From assembly GCF_041428715.1 (NCBI RefSeq), contig NZ_CP155572.1: a DNA stretch of 64,000 nt, one strand, 5' to 3'. This stretch comes from Sporomusa malonica. Lineage in GTDB: Bacteria > Bacillota > Negativicutes > Sporomusales > Sporomusaceae. Positions 9,177 through 17,321 of the stretch are shown piece after piece (position 1 is the stretch's first letter; each line of letters starts with the position of its first letter). Below the pieces are notes generated by a model. The model did no database searches. It was not told the DNA's origin and saw only the letters and a program-made list of their open reading frames with translations. Position numbers and translations under genes: made by a program.

Positions 9177-9269
9177 GTTTCTTCATATATATATATACTC
9201 TTTGTATTTTGCGCTTCAGCAAGCGACGGGGATTTTGCTAAAGGAGACTTCAGGAAAGGGGGTAAGGCA

Positions 9270-9941
9270 ATGAAATTCATCACCGAAATGGAATTGCGAG
9301 ATTTATATAAAACAGAACCCTTTGCTACTTATGTTCTGGAACCGGATACAAAGATTACACCAGGCGCCCGCCAATTTCTTGTGGACAGACGAGTTACGCT
9401 GGTACAGGCTCAGTGTAGTGACGACAAGAAGTCAAACCCCAGCGAGTTGAAGCTGACACAGCAAGGGGAAAAATGGTGTACCCAGAGATTGCGTGGAAGA
9501 ATGGACTGGATAGAGTCTTTATTTCTCCTCACTGCGGCAGAAGTTATACGCTCGGGCGATGCTGTCCTGTCAGAAGAAGTTATGGCACTGGGCAAAGCCT
9601 TCCGGAACGTACGAAACGCTGAGCGGGAACAATTAGCCCCAGACACTATTCAGTTTTGGGGATGGTCAGAAGAAGAAATCAAACAACGATCCGAACATCT
9701 GGAAAAATATGTTGATATCAGTGAGTTTCATGTGCGCTTGGAAAACGGCAAAGAGATTGCCCTGCTGAATCACTTACGTGCCTCCCTCCGTGAGGTCGAG
9801 CCAGCCATGTTGGAAACCTATTGGAATGAGGACAAGCAAGCTTGCTCACGGCAAGACCTGATTGATACGGTGAATCTGATCATTAATATACTCTGCATGA
9901 TGATGTGGAAGTGTCTGGGAGGACAGAAATGGAAACGGTAA
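9270..9941 (+). CDS. EutT-like cobalamin adenosyltransferase-family protein without the metal-binding cysteines
   Basis: A 223-residue protein that follows EutT from its N-terminal FITE and DTKITPGARQFL stretches to its C-terminal helices (ALLNHLRASLREVEP, then LIINILCMMM). The HX11CCX2C metal motif that EutT uses is missing: only isolated Cys occur in the 60-95 region. CutC needs no cobalamin and no B12 enzyme gene is in view, so ATP:cobalamin adenosyltransfer is doubtful. A structural or nucleotide-sensing role is an alternative. A 93-bp gap with a TA repeat separates it from eutP. The eutJ start lies within its 3' end. Confidence 0.75.
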   Translation: MKFITEMELRDLYKTEPFATYVLEPDTKITPGARQFLVDRRVTLVQAQCSDDKKSNPSELKLTQQGEKWCTQRLRGRMDWIESLFLLTAAEVIRSGDAVLSEEVMALGKAFRNVRNAEREQLAPDTIQFWGWSEEEIKQRSEHLEKYVDISEFHVRLENGKEIALLNHLRASLREVEPAMLETYWNEDKQACSRQDLIDTVNLIINILCMMMWKCLGGQKWKR

Positions 9942-10771
9942 ATTCAGCCTTTCAATATTGTGATCAACTTGTTCGTGATTTTGAGAAAGTCATCGAAGCA
10001 CCCATAGTGACTAAATCCTCCGTATATTACACCGGGGTTGACCTGGGGACAGCTTATATTGTACTGGCGGTCCTTGATGAGAATTATCAGCCTGTTGCCG
10101 GTGCTTATCGTTTTGCTCATGTTGTCAAAGATGGCATGGTAGTGGACTATATCGGTGCGATTCGTATCGTTAAAGAGTTAAAACAAGAACTCGAGCAGAA
10201 ACTGGGCGCAGAACTGATCTATGCAGCCGCGGCGCTTCCCCCGGGAACCGATTCCCTTGACTCAGGAGCCATTAAACATGTGGTCCAGGGGGCTGGATTT
10301 GAAATTACCAACGTGTTGGATGAGCCGACAGCCGCTAATGCCGTACTTAAGATTCAAGATGGTGTGATTGTTGATATTGGTGGCGGCACTACGGGCATTG
10401 CCATTTTGAAAGATGGCAAAGTGATTTATGTCGCCGATGAACCTACAGGGGGCACTCACTTTTCTCTCGTCCTTGCCGGTGCCTACAAAATGAGTTTTGA
10501 CGATGCGGATCAATATAAGCGGGATTTTAAAAACCATCGGGAATTGATCCCCGTATTACGCCCTGTCATTGAAAAAGTCTCATCCATTATCAGTCGCCAC
10601 ATACGTGAATATCCAGTAAAAGAAATCTATCTAGTAGGTGGAACCTGCTGCCTGAATGGAATCGAAGATATTATCACCAAGCAAACTAACCTTCCCACTT
10701 ACAAACCGCAAAACCCCATGTTTGTAACACCTTTGGGAATTGCACTTAACTGCACACAGGAAATCCTTTAG
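9929..10771 (+). CDS. eutJ: EutJ-like Hsp70/actin-fold chaperone
   Basis: A 280-residue actin-fold ATPase. It has the phosphate-1 loop GVDLGTAYIVLAV, the phosphate-2 loop VIVDIGGGTTGIAIL and the adenosine motif IYLVGGTCCLNGIE. There is no Hsp70 substrate-binding domain, as in EutJ. It is presumed to assist folding or assembly of compartment enzymes. ATG 9929 is preferred because GGGAGGA lies just upstream. It overlaps the EutT-like gene by 13 bp, suggesting coupled expression. Confidence 0.92.
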   Translation: METVNSAFQYCDQLVRDFEKVIEAPIVTKSSVYYTGVDLGTAYIVLAVLDENYQPVAGAYRFAHVVKDGMVVDYIGAIRIVKELKQELEQKLGAELIYAAAALPPGTDSLDSGAIKHVVQGAGFEITNVLDEPTAANAVLKIQDGVIVDIGGGTTGIAILKDGKVIYVADEPTGGTHFSLVLAGAYKMSFDDADQYKRDFKNHRELIPVLRPVIEKVSSIISRHIREYPVKEIYLVGGTCCLNGIEDIITKQTNLPTYKPQNPMFVTPLGIALNCTQEIL

Positions 10772-10789
10772 ACAGGAGTGACGTTAGAC

Positions 10790-11101
10790 ATGGAGTACCG
10801 GATTATAAAATCCCCCTCCCAGGGGACCTTAGATATTCTCTTTCGGCGAAAAGGTTCGGCTTCAACCATCCCCATTGGGAACTATGGTGCTGTGGGATTG
10901 GTTCAGGGGCGGCTGATTGATATGGTTTTTGCTGCTGATATCGCAGAAAAAGCGGCCGGGGTAGTAGTAGAAGACATTAAAGGGCATTGCCCGCAGAATC
11001 TGATCATGATTGCCATTTTCGGAGATACGGCGTCGGTGGAAGCAGCTATGAAAGATATACAGTATAAATTGAAAGAATCAAAAACAGGTGAGATTTTATG
11101 A
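10790..11101 (+). CDS. Permuted BMC-H shell protein (EutS/CutR-like)
   Basis: A second permuted single-domain shell protein, 103 residues. The N-terminal strand EYRIIKSPSQGTLDILFRRK is followed by the BMC core GAVGLVQGRLIDMVFAADIA and IAIFGDTASVEAAM. It differs strongly from the EutS-like copy at 8365 and resembles the CutR class of choline loci, judged from memory of that family. Those proteins can form screw or flat hexamers. ATG 10790 is chosen with AGGAG 11 bases upstream; GTG 10778 has no room for a ribosome site. Confidence 0.82.
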   Translation: MEYRIIKSPSQGTLDILFRRKGSASTIPIGNYGAVGLVQGRLIDMVFAADIAEKAAGVVVEDIKGHCPQNLIMIAIFGDTASVEAAMKDIQYKLKESKTGEIL

Positions 11102-11358
11102 TCGCAGCAAAAGTAATTGATAGTATATGGTCAACAAGAAAAGCTGATTCTCTTGTCGGGCTGAAATTCATGCTGGTGGAAGTCCTCGGTGGTATTGATG
11201 CCGGTCGTCTTATGATTGCTGCCGACACAATCAGTGCCGGTGTTGGCGAACGAGTGATTGTCTGTAGTGGCAGCTCGGCCCGCAAAATGCTGGGTCGGGA
11301 CGATGTACCCATTGATGCCGTCATTGTAGGAATCATTGACGAAGACTGCACGTTTTAA
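11098..11358 (+). CDS. eutN: EutN/CcmL-type pentameric vertex protein
   Basis: An 86-residue BMC-P protein that caps the vertices of the icosahedral shell. The family pattern is clear: an AKVIDSIWSTRKADSLVGLK start, the central LMIAADTISAGVGERVIVC and the C-terminal PIDAVIVGIID. It is the only pentamer gene in the window. Its ATG overlaps the previous stop (ATGA), so it is translationally coupled to the permuted hexamer gene. Confidence 0.95.
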   Translation: MIAAKVIDSIWSTRKADSLVGLKFMLVEVLGGIDAGRLMIAADTISAGVGERVIVCSGSSARKMLGRDDVPIDAVIVGIIDEDCTF

Positions 11359-11379
11359 CAAATCTGGAGGTGGAAAAGC

Positions 11380-12717
11380 TTGGATCTGATTGACGTAATC
11401 AAAGCGGCAGGGGTTATCGGGGCGGGAGGAGCCGGATTTCCAACTCACGCCAAACTAACTTCCAAAGCCGAGTATATATTGCTTAATGGAGCTGAATGCG
11501 AACCCCTGCTCAGGGTGGACCAGCAATTAATGGAGCAGTTTCCTGATGAGATCATCAGAGGACTGGAAGCAGCGGGAAGGTATATTGAAGCCCGCAAAGC
11601 CGTCATTGGTATCAAGGGCAAACACAAAGAAGTCGTTGTCCTCATGCGGGAAAGAATTACCGCGCTGGGACTTTCAAATTATGTGGAAGTTATGGAACTC
11701 CGGGATATCTATCCTGCTGGTGACGAACAGGTTCTGGTGCATGAACTGACGCAAAGAATTGTTCCGGAAGCATCCATTCCCCTAAAAGTGGGCTGTGTGG
11801 TCATCAATTCGGAAACGGCATTGAATATAGCCCAGGCCATAGCCGGGAGCCCTGTAACAGAAACATACATCACCGTTGCCGGCGATATACCTCACCGTAT
11901 GACTCTTAAAGTTCCTGTGGGCATATCCATCCGGGAGGTATTCAAACAATGCGGCGTGGATAATGTGGATGACTATGCCGTGATCGACGGCGGTCCCATG
12001 ATGGGTTCGGTCATGAACAACCTGGACGGGTATGTCACCAAGAAAAGTAAAGGCTATGTACTGCTTAAAAAAGATCACTTTCTCATTCGAAAGAAATCCG
12101 TGAGCGTCGATCGAGCAAGAGTAATCGGCAAAACCGCCTGTGAACAATGCCGCATGTGTACCGATTTGTGTCCCCGCTACCTCTTAGGACACAATATGCA
12201 GCCACATAAAGTCATGCGGGCCCTGAGCTATAATTTGGCAGACGTGAAAGATCAACAAATTGCCCAATTGTGTTGTGAATGCAATGCCTGCGAGCTATTC
12301 TCCTGCCCGGCTAATCTCCATCCGAAATCTGTCAATATTCTATATAAGCAAAAGCTGGCAGAACAGGGGATTAGATATCAGCCGACCCAGCTGAATTTTG
12401 AGGCGCGGTCAGCCAGAGAATATCGCCTGATTCCCAGCAAACGTCTAGTTGCCAAAATCGGCTTAACAGCTTTCGATAAACCTGCCCCCATGACTCAGAT
12501 CGAATTTCGACCTGAAACCATTCGTGTCGCTTTAAGGCAGCACATCGGCGCGCCGGCTATACCAGTTGTCGCCGTAGGCGAACAGGTGCAAGCCGGGCAA
12601 CTGATTGGTAAAATTCCGGACAACAGTCTTGGCGCGGCAGTTCACTCCAGCCTGAGTGGTTCTGTTATCGAGAGCACGGGTGATTCTATTGTGATAAAGG
12701 TGGGGTCGTATGTATAG
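11380..12717 (+). CDS. pduS: PduS/RnfC-like flavin and Fe-S oxidoreductase
   Basis: A 445-residue protein of the PduS/RnfC family. It starts with the glycine-rich GAGGAGFPTHAKL (FMN/NADH-binding region) followed by LNGAECEPLL. Two [4Fe-4S] motifs lie near residues 250-310: CEQCRMCTDLCP and CCECNACELFSCP. In propanediol loci PduS is a cobalamin reductase, but no B12 enzyme is evident here. It more likely moves electrons between NADH and a partner such as the PduT-like protein encoded next, whose start overlaps by 8 bp. TTG start after GGAGGTGG. Confidence 0.9.
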   Translation: MDLIDVIKAAGVIGAGGAGFPTHAKLTSKAEYILLNGAECEPLLRVDQQLMEQFPDEIIRGLEAAGRYIEARKAVIGIKGKHKEVVVLMRERITALGLSNYVEVMELRDIYPAGDEQVLVHELTQRIVPEASIPLKVGCVVINSETALNIAQAIAGSPVTETYITVAGDIPHRMTLKVPVGISIREVFKQCGVDNVDDYAVIDGGPMMGSVMNNLDGYVTKKSKGYVLLKKDHFLIRKKSVSVDRARVIGKTACEQCRMCTDLCPRYLLGHNMQPHKVMRALSYNLADVKDQQIAQLCCECNACELFSCPANLHPKSVNILYKQKLAEQGIRYQPTQLNFEARSAREYRLIPSKRLVAKIGLTAFDKPAPMTQIEFRPETIRVALRQHIGAPAIPVVAVGEQVQAGQLIGKIPDNSLGAAVHSSLSGSVIESTGDSIVIKVGSYV

Positions 12718-13258
12718 GGCAATAGGTATGATTGAGCTTACAAGTATTGCAAGAGGAATTTATGCGACAGACCTGATGCTTAAAACGGCCTACGTCGAAG
12801 TTGTCAGCGCAACAGCTGTCTGCCCGGGGAAATTTATCGCCATCGTCCATGGAGACGTTTCTGCTGTAGAAAGCTCTATCAGCGTAGGGGTAGAAACAGC
12901 AGGAGAATATCTGGTAGATAGCTTTGTTCTTGCTAATGTTCATCAGGCCGTTTTCCCGGCCATCACAGCTACAACCATGCCGGATGGAACCGGCGCTCTG
13001 GGGATCATGGAATCCTTTTCCCTGTCATCGATGATTATAGCCGCCGATGCCGCACTCAAAGCGGCAGACATACAGGCTCTGGAACTACGTTTGGGCAGTG
13101 GACTGGGAGGCAAAGCCTACTTCACCTTTACCGGCGATGTTGCCGCTGTGCAAGCAGGTATCGAAGCCGGGAAAGCCATTGTTGTGGAAAAAGGCCTGTT
13201 AGTCGATGTAGAAGTCATTCCATCGCCGGCCAAAAAATTGTGGACAACCCTGTTCTAA
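12710..13258 (+). CDS. pduT: PduT-like tandem-BMC shell trimer with an Fe-S pore cysteine
   Basis: A 182-residue protein with two BMC domains (about residues 3-85 and 95-170) that should form pseudohexameric trimers. The motif TAVCPGKFIAIVHGDV in domain 1 carries the Cys (about residue 39) that in PduT places one [4Fe-4S] cluster at the threefold axis. Domain 2 reads GALGIMESFSLSSMIIAADAA. Coupling to the PduS-like gene supports an electron path through the shell. Confidence 0.92.
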   Translation: MYRAIGMIELTSIARGIYATDLMLKTAYVEVVSATAVCPGKFIAIVHGDVSAVESSISVGVETAGEYLVDSFVLANVHQAVFPAITATTMPDGTGALGIMESFSLSSMIIAADAALKAADIQALELRLGSGLGGKAYFTFTGDVAAVQAGIEAGKAIVVEKGLLVDVEVIPSPAKKLWTTLF

Positions 13259-13301
13259 GCCTACAATCAGATACAACACTCTACCAAAAGGAGGTGCTAT
13301 A

Positions 13302-13982
13302 TTGAAAAAACTTGTTTGTGCAAACGCGGTAAAAGCAGCGGCAGAAAAGGGACAAAGAATATTCTGCGTAGACAGCGATACCATCATTACACCGGCAGCC
13401 AAGGATCTGGCCAAGGAACTGGGCGTGGAATTTGCAGCAAACTCAGCTGCCGCAGGAAATCCAAACGGTAAAGACAGTGATCTGCCGAAGCAAGATTGCC
13501 GGGAAACCGAGATTGATCCAGATATGATCTATCAAGTTGTAAAAGCGGTATTGGCTAACAAACTCCTGGCAAGTGTTCCTGCTCCGGCTCTGGAACCGCC
13601 CTTCCGTGCAGATGGTGACCCGAAAAGTGGTCTAAAAATTGTGCGCGGCAGGACAGTGAAGCTTGAGACCTTTGACACCGGCGATCCTGGCAATAACGTA
13701 GCTTATCGTGAAGTGGTCAGTAAAGATGATTCCCAAATGAGCGCAGGCTTTTTGACAATTGAAAAATCCAGCTTTGAGTGGGAATTGTGCTATGAAGAGA
13801 TTGATATTATCCTTGAGGGAACCCTGTCCATCACCATCGATGGTGAGACTTATCATGCTCACCAGGGTGATGTCCTCTTCGTACCCAAAGGTACAAAAGT
13901 AACCTGGAGTTCATCCGAGTATGTCAAATTCTTTTATGTAACCTATCCGGCAAACTGGGCTGATCTTATGGCTGGGCAATAG
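13302..13982 (+). CDS. eutQ: EutQ-like cupin protein
   Basis: A 226-residue protein. The C-terminal half is a cupin (IIEGTL-like IILEGTLSITIDGETY, then GDVLFVPKGTKVTW) as in EutQ. The N-terminal part contains DSDTIITPAAKDLAKELG, a motif shared with the start of EutT-family proteins. EutQ has been reported to have acetate kinase activity and to contribute to compartment assembly in Salmonella; whether that applies here is not visible. TTG 13302 has GGAGGTG 7 bases upstream. Confidence 0.9.
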   Translation: MKKLVCANAVKAAAEKGQRIFCVDSDTIITPAAKDLAKELGVEFAANSAAAGNPNGKDSDLPKQDCRETEIDPDMIYQVVKAVLANKLLASVPAPALEPPFRADGDPKSGLKIVRGRTVKLETFDTGDPGNNVAYREVVSKDDSQMSAGFLTIEKSSFEWELCYEEIDIILEGTLSITIDGETYHAHQGDVLFVPKGTKVTWSSSEYVKFFYVTYPANWADLMAGQ

Positions 13983-13993
13983 GAGGGTAATTT

Positions 13994-14566
13994 ATGCAGG
14001 CTCTTGGCCTAATTGAGACACGAGGACTCCTCCCTGCTATTGAATGTGCAGATGTCATGCTCAAAACGGCGCAAGTGGAACTTGTCGAGAGAACCTTTGT
14101 CGGTGGCGGCCTCGTAACAATTATTGTAACCGGTGATGTGGGAGCTGTTAAAGCTGCCGTGGAAGCAGGGGTGACAGCGGTTAAAAATATGGGTCACTTG
14201 TCATTGGTTGCTCAACATATAATTCCCAGACCGCATCATGAGATTGAAAGCATAGTCACTCAACAGGCAAATCCCGCTCTGGAGCAACCAAGCCCTGAAC
14301 CACAACAAGAGAAATCAAAAGAAAGCACTAACTCGGCGCAAATAACGCTGAAAGAGCTCCGTAAAGATGGCGTGGATGCTCTCGTACAGGAATTCGGCCT
14401 TGAAAAAAGCGTGAACACACTAAAATCATTTTCTGTGGAAAAACTCAGGAATCTGGCAAGAGAATACAAAGAACTTGGCATTGCAAGCAGAGTGATATCC
14501 AAAGCAAATAAAGACTTACTTATCCAGAAACTTACGGGATATTACGAGCAGGGGACTGAAAAGTAA
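13994..14566 (+). CDS. BMC-H shell protein with a SAP/Rho-N-like C-terminal extension
   Basis: A 190-residue protein. Residues 1-90 are a canonical BMC-H domain (QALGLIETRGLL, pore GGGLVT, VTGDVGAVKAAVEAG, PRPH). A Pro/Gln/Glu-rich linker (about 95-118) follows. The final 65 residues contain FSVEKLRNLAREYKELGI and SKANKDLLIQKLTGYY, the helix-turn-helix pattern of SAP or Rho N-terminal domains. EutK and PduK also carry extra C-terminal domains, but of other kinds. The tail may bind nucleic acid or dock cargo. It lies between eutQ and the active AldDH. Confidence 0.88.
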   Translation: MQALGLIETRGLLPAIECADVMLKTAQVELVERTFVGGGLVTIIVTGDVGAVKAAVEAGVTAVKNMGHLSLVAQHIIPRPHHEIESIVTQQANPALEQPSPEPQQEKSKESTNSAQITLKELRKDGVDALVQEFGLEKSVNTLKSFSVEKLRNLAREYKELGIASRVISKANKDLLIQKLTGYYEQGTEK

Positions 14567-14616
14567 CCTGTATACCTGCAAAAACAGGTAAAGACAGTGG
14601 GGGGAGGAATTGTTAA

Positions 14617-16095
14617 TTGGAAAACTTTGATTATGATTTACAATCTGTGCAAGAGACAAGAAATCTTGCACGTCAGGCCAAACTGGCACAAACTCAACTT
14701 GCAAAGTTCAATTGCGAGCAGATTGATAAAATTATCCGGAATATGGTGAAGGTAGCAGAGGAAAATGCCGTTTCTCTGGCAAAACTGGCAGTCGAAGAAA
14801 CAGGATTTGGCAAAGTTGAAGATAAAATCTTTAAAAATCGTTTTGCTTCCACAGAACTATATGAATTCATCAAACCCATGCAGACCATCGGCGTCATCAA
14901 AGAAGATAAAGACAACAAAATTATGGAAATTGCCGAGCCAGTAGGATTGCTCATGGGGATTATTCCCTCAACCAATCCCACATCCACGGCCATATACAAA
15001 TCGATTATTGCCATTAAATCCCGTAACGGGATTGTGTTCTCCCCGCATCCTTCGGCGCTGAAGTGCACGCTGCAAGCAGCCAGACTGATGAATGATGCTG
15101 CAGTAGCTGCCGGTGCCCCGGCCAATATCATTGGCTGTATCTCCAAACCCTCAATGGATGCAACTAACGAACTGATGAAATGTGATGAGGTCGCCTTGAT
15201 TATTGCGACAGGTGGCTCGGCCATGGTAAAGGCTGCCTATAGCGCCGGTAAACCGGCACTGGGTGTAGGTCCGGGCAACGTTCCGGCCTATATAGAAAGA
15301 ACTGCCAATATTTCGAAGGCTGTCAAAAATATTATTGCCAGTAAAACGTTTGACAATGGTACCATATGTGCATCAGAGCAATCGGTTATTGTTGAAGAAT
15401 GCATTCGTGATCAGGTTATGGAAGAGTTCAGACGCCAGGGTGGTTACTTCATGACCCCGGCGGAGACAAGCCAAGTTGCCAAGAAATTGTTTGTTCGCGG
15501 CCATGCCATGAATGCGAAAATGGTGGGAAGATCTGCCGCAGTCATTGCCGACAGTGTCGGAATAGCCATTCCACCGGGAACAAAGGTCCTGTTAGGTGAA
15601 CAACAGGGCGTGGGTGAAGAATATCCCCTGTCATATGAAAAGCTGACTACCGTGCTGGCGTTTTATACCGTAAAAGACTGGGAAGAAGCTTGTGATCTGA
15701 GCATCAAACTCTTGAATAATGGCGGTGTCGGTCACAGTCTTTCCATTCATACGGAAAATCCTGAAATGGCCATAAAATTCGCTGAAAAACCAGTATTCAG
15801 GATCTTGGTCAACACAGCTTCCAGCCAGGGCGGTGTGGGTGCAAGTACCGGTCTTTCCCCGTCCTTTACACTGGGGTGCGGTACTTGGGGCGGAAGTGCA
15901 ACCTCCGATAATGTAACCCCCATGCACTTGATCAATATCAAACGTGTAGCCTATGGAATCAAAGACTGCACCGAAAACACAACTCCCGCCTATTCAGCCT
16001 GCGGGGCACAGAGCGCTAGCCCTAGTGCCATCAGTGAAGATGATATTATGAATGTTGTGAATGAGGTCATTTCGCTACTGAAAAAAAAGAGGTGA
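14617..16095 (+). CDS. cutF: CoA-acylating acetaldehyde dehydrogenase
   Basis: A 492-residue aldehyde dehydrogenase that converts acetaldehyde and CoA to acetyl-CoA with NAD+. The catalytic Cys251 lies in GTICASEQS. Other family stretches are IPSTNPTSTAIYK, GPGNVPAYIE and TLGCGTWGGSATSDNVTP. The last 20 residues (ISEDDIMNVVNEVISLLKK) form an amphipathic helix after a Ser/Ala-rich linker, a probable encapsulation peptide. TTG 14617 follows GGGGAGG. Its inactive-looking paralogue is at 707-2179. Confidence 0.94.
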   Translation: MENFDYDLQSVQETRNLARQAKLAQTQLAKFNCEQIDKIIRNMVKVAEENAVSLAKLAVEETGFGKVEDKIFKNRFASTELYEFIKPMQTIGVIKEDKDNKIMEIAEPVGLLMGIIPSTNPTSTAIYKSIIAIKSRNGIVFSPHPSALKCTLQAARLMNDAAVAAGAPANIIGCISKPSMDATNELMKCDEVALIIATGGSAMVKAAYSAGKPALGVGPGNVPAYIERTANISKAVKNIIASKTFDNGTICASEQSVIVEECIRDQVMEEFRRQGGYFMTPAETSQVAKKLFVRGHAMNAKMVGRSAAVIADSVGIAIPPGTKVLLGEQQGVGEEYPLSYEKLTTVLAFYTVKDWEEACDLSIKLLNNGGVGHSLSIHTENPEMAIKFAEKPVFRILVNTASSQGGVGASTGLSPSFTLGCGTWGGSATSDNVTPMHLINIKRVAYGIKDCTENTTPAYSACGAQSASPSAISEDDIMNVVNEVISLLKKKR

Positions 16096-16102
16096 TAGCT
16101 AA

Positions 16103-16750
16103 GTGGGAAAGTATGACGCTTTAGCAGCGCTTCTGCTGGAAGCAATCAGAGAAGGGGGGGATTTTAACAAGGAAGCCAACGTGAGCTCCATACCTGTGGG
16201 AATATCTAACCGCCATATTCATCTTTCTCAGGCAGATTTGGACACCCTGTTTGGTGTGGGATACCAATTGACAAAAATCAAGGATTTGTCCCAGCCCCAG
16301 CAATATGCCTGCAAGGAAACCCTAACCATAGCCGGGCCCAAAGGCGCTATTGAAAAAGTCCGCATCCTCGGGCCAGCGAGAAGCCAAACCCAGGTAGAAA
16401 TACTCCAGGCAGATTGTTTCAAGCTTGGCATAACCGCGCCGGTGAAAATGTCGGGAGATCTGCAAGGAACTCCGGGAATCACGCTCATTGGCACCAAAGG
16501 AAGTATCCTTCTTTCCCAAGGCGTGATCATTGCGCAGCGGCATATTCATATGACACTGGAAGATGCAAAACACCTTGGTGTAGCCGATGGAGAGCAGGTA
16601 ACCATTCAAATAGGCGGACTTCGGGGAGGAACTTACTCGAATGTCGCCATCAGAGCCAACAATACCTCGGCTCTTGAATGTCATATCGATACAGAAGAAG
16701 CGAATGCTATGAATCTGACAGCAACCTCAAAAATAACGATAATAAAATAA
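16103..16750 (+). CDS. pduL: PduL-type phosphotransacylase
   Basis: A 215-residue PduL enzyme that transfers the acetyl group from acetyl-CoA to phosphate and recycles CoA within the shell. Zinc-binding histidine motifs are visible in GISNRHIHLSQADL and IIAQRHIHMTLEDA. The N-terminal 20 residues (KYDALAALLLEAIREGG) are an amphipathic encapsulation peptide ahead of the catalytic domain. GTG start, 8 bp after the AldDH stop. No acetate kinase gene is in the window. Confidence 0.94.
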   Translation: MGKYDALAALLLEAIREGGDFNKEANVSSIPVGISNRHIHLSQADLDTLFGVGYQLTKIKDLSQPQQYACKETLTIAGPKGAIEKVRILGPARSQTQVEILQADCFKLGITAPVKMSGDLQGTPGITLIGTKGSILLSQGVIIAQRHIHMTLEDAKHLGVADGEQVTIQIGGLRGGTYSNVAIRANNTSALECHIDTEEANAMNLTATSKITIIK

Positions 16751-16770
16751 AATTTTAGGAGGAAACAAAA

Positions 16771-17061
16771 ATGAGTAAATCAGAAGCTTTAGGATTAATT
16801 GAAACAAAAGGGTTGGTAGGTGCAATTGAAGCGGCAGACGCCATGGTTAAAGCTGCCAACGTTCATCTGATTGGCCGCGAATTAGTCGGCGGTGGTTTGG
16901 TAACTATTATGGTAAGAGGCGATGTCGGTGCTGTAAAAGCAGCAACCGATGCCGGTGCTGCTGCTGCTCAGCGAGTTGGCGAACTGATCTCCGTTCATGT
17001 CATTCCGCGTCCTCATGGTGACGTAGAACTGATACTCCCTGCAGCCAAAAAAGAGGCATAA
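16771..17061 (+). CDS. BMC-H shell hexamer protein (last gene of the locus)
   Basis: A 96-residue canonical hexamer: EALGLIETKGLVGAIEAADA, pore loop GGGLVT, MVRGDVGAVKAATDAG, HVIPRPHGDVE. It is closest to the textbook BMC-H pattern among the hexamers here, so it may be the major facet protein. AGGAGG lies 8 bases upstream of ATG 16771. A strong terminator follows and closes the operon. Confidence 0.95.
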   Translation: MSKSEALGLIETKGLVGAIEAADAMVKAANVHLIGRELVGGGLVTIMVRGDVGAVKAATDAGAAAAQRVGELISVHVIPRPHGDVELILPAAKKEA

Positions 17062-17079
17062 TCATCAGTTAGATAATAC

Positions 17080-17125
17080 GACGCAGGTCAAAATCTCCAC
17101 TTGGAGGTTTTGGCCTGCGTCTTTT
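17080..17125 (+). terminator. Rho-independent terminator of the choline operon
   Basis: A long hairpin with arms GACGCAGGTCAAAATCTCC and GGAGGTTTTGGCCTGCGTC, followed by TTTT. The pairing is nearly complete, including G-U pairs. It lies 20 bp after the last shell gene. Confidence 0.88.
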
Positions 17126-17217
17126 CTGGGTGGTGGCCACACACCTGGGGTTAGGCTGGGCTGAGGGCTTGATTCTATTTACATTTCTATAATGGTGTTG
17201 TATTATGAAATAAAATG

Positions 17218-17248
17218 TACTATTTTGTTTTAAAATAATACTATTTTG
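17218..17248 (+). promoter_or_regulatory. Direct repeats 21 bp apart, candidate AraC-type operator
   Basis: The 10-mer TACTATTTTG occurs at 17218-17227 and again at 17239-17248, exactly 21 bp apart, or two helical turns. This is the usual layout for AraC-family regulators, and the response regulator encoded at 18518 has such a domain. The site sits upstream of the kinase gene, so autoregulation is likely; this is inference. Confidence 0.45.
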
Positions 17249-17321
17249 CAATCGCATTGCCGCTCATGCACTTTGGATGAATTGAACGAATCAATCCTAG
17301 AAAAGGATATTGGCGAAAAGC

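Noticed and set aside
9184..9198. TATATATATATA tract between the eutP and eutT-like genes
   Set aside because: A short dinucleotide run with no paired structure or promoter spacing; probably just AT-rich spacer.
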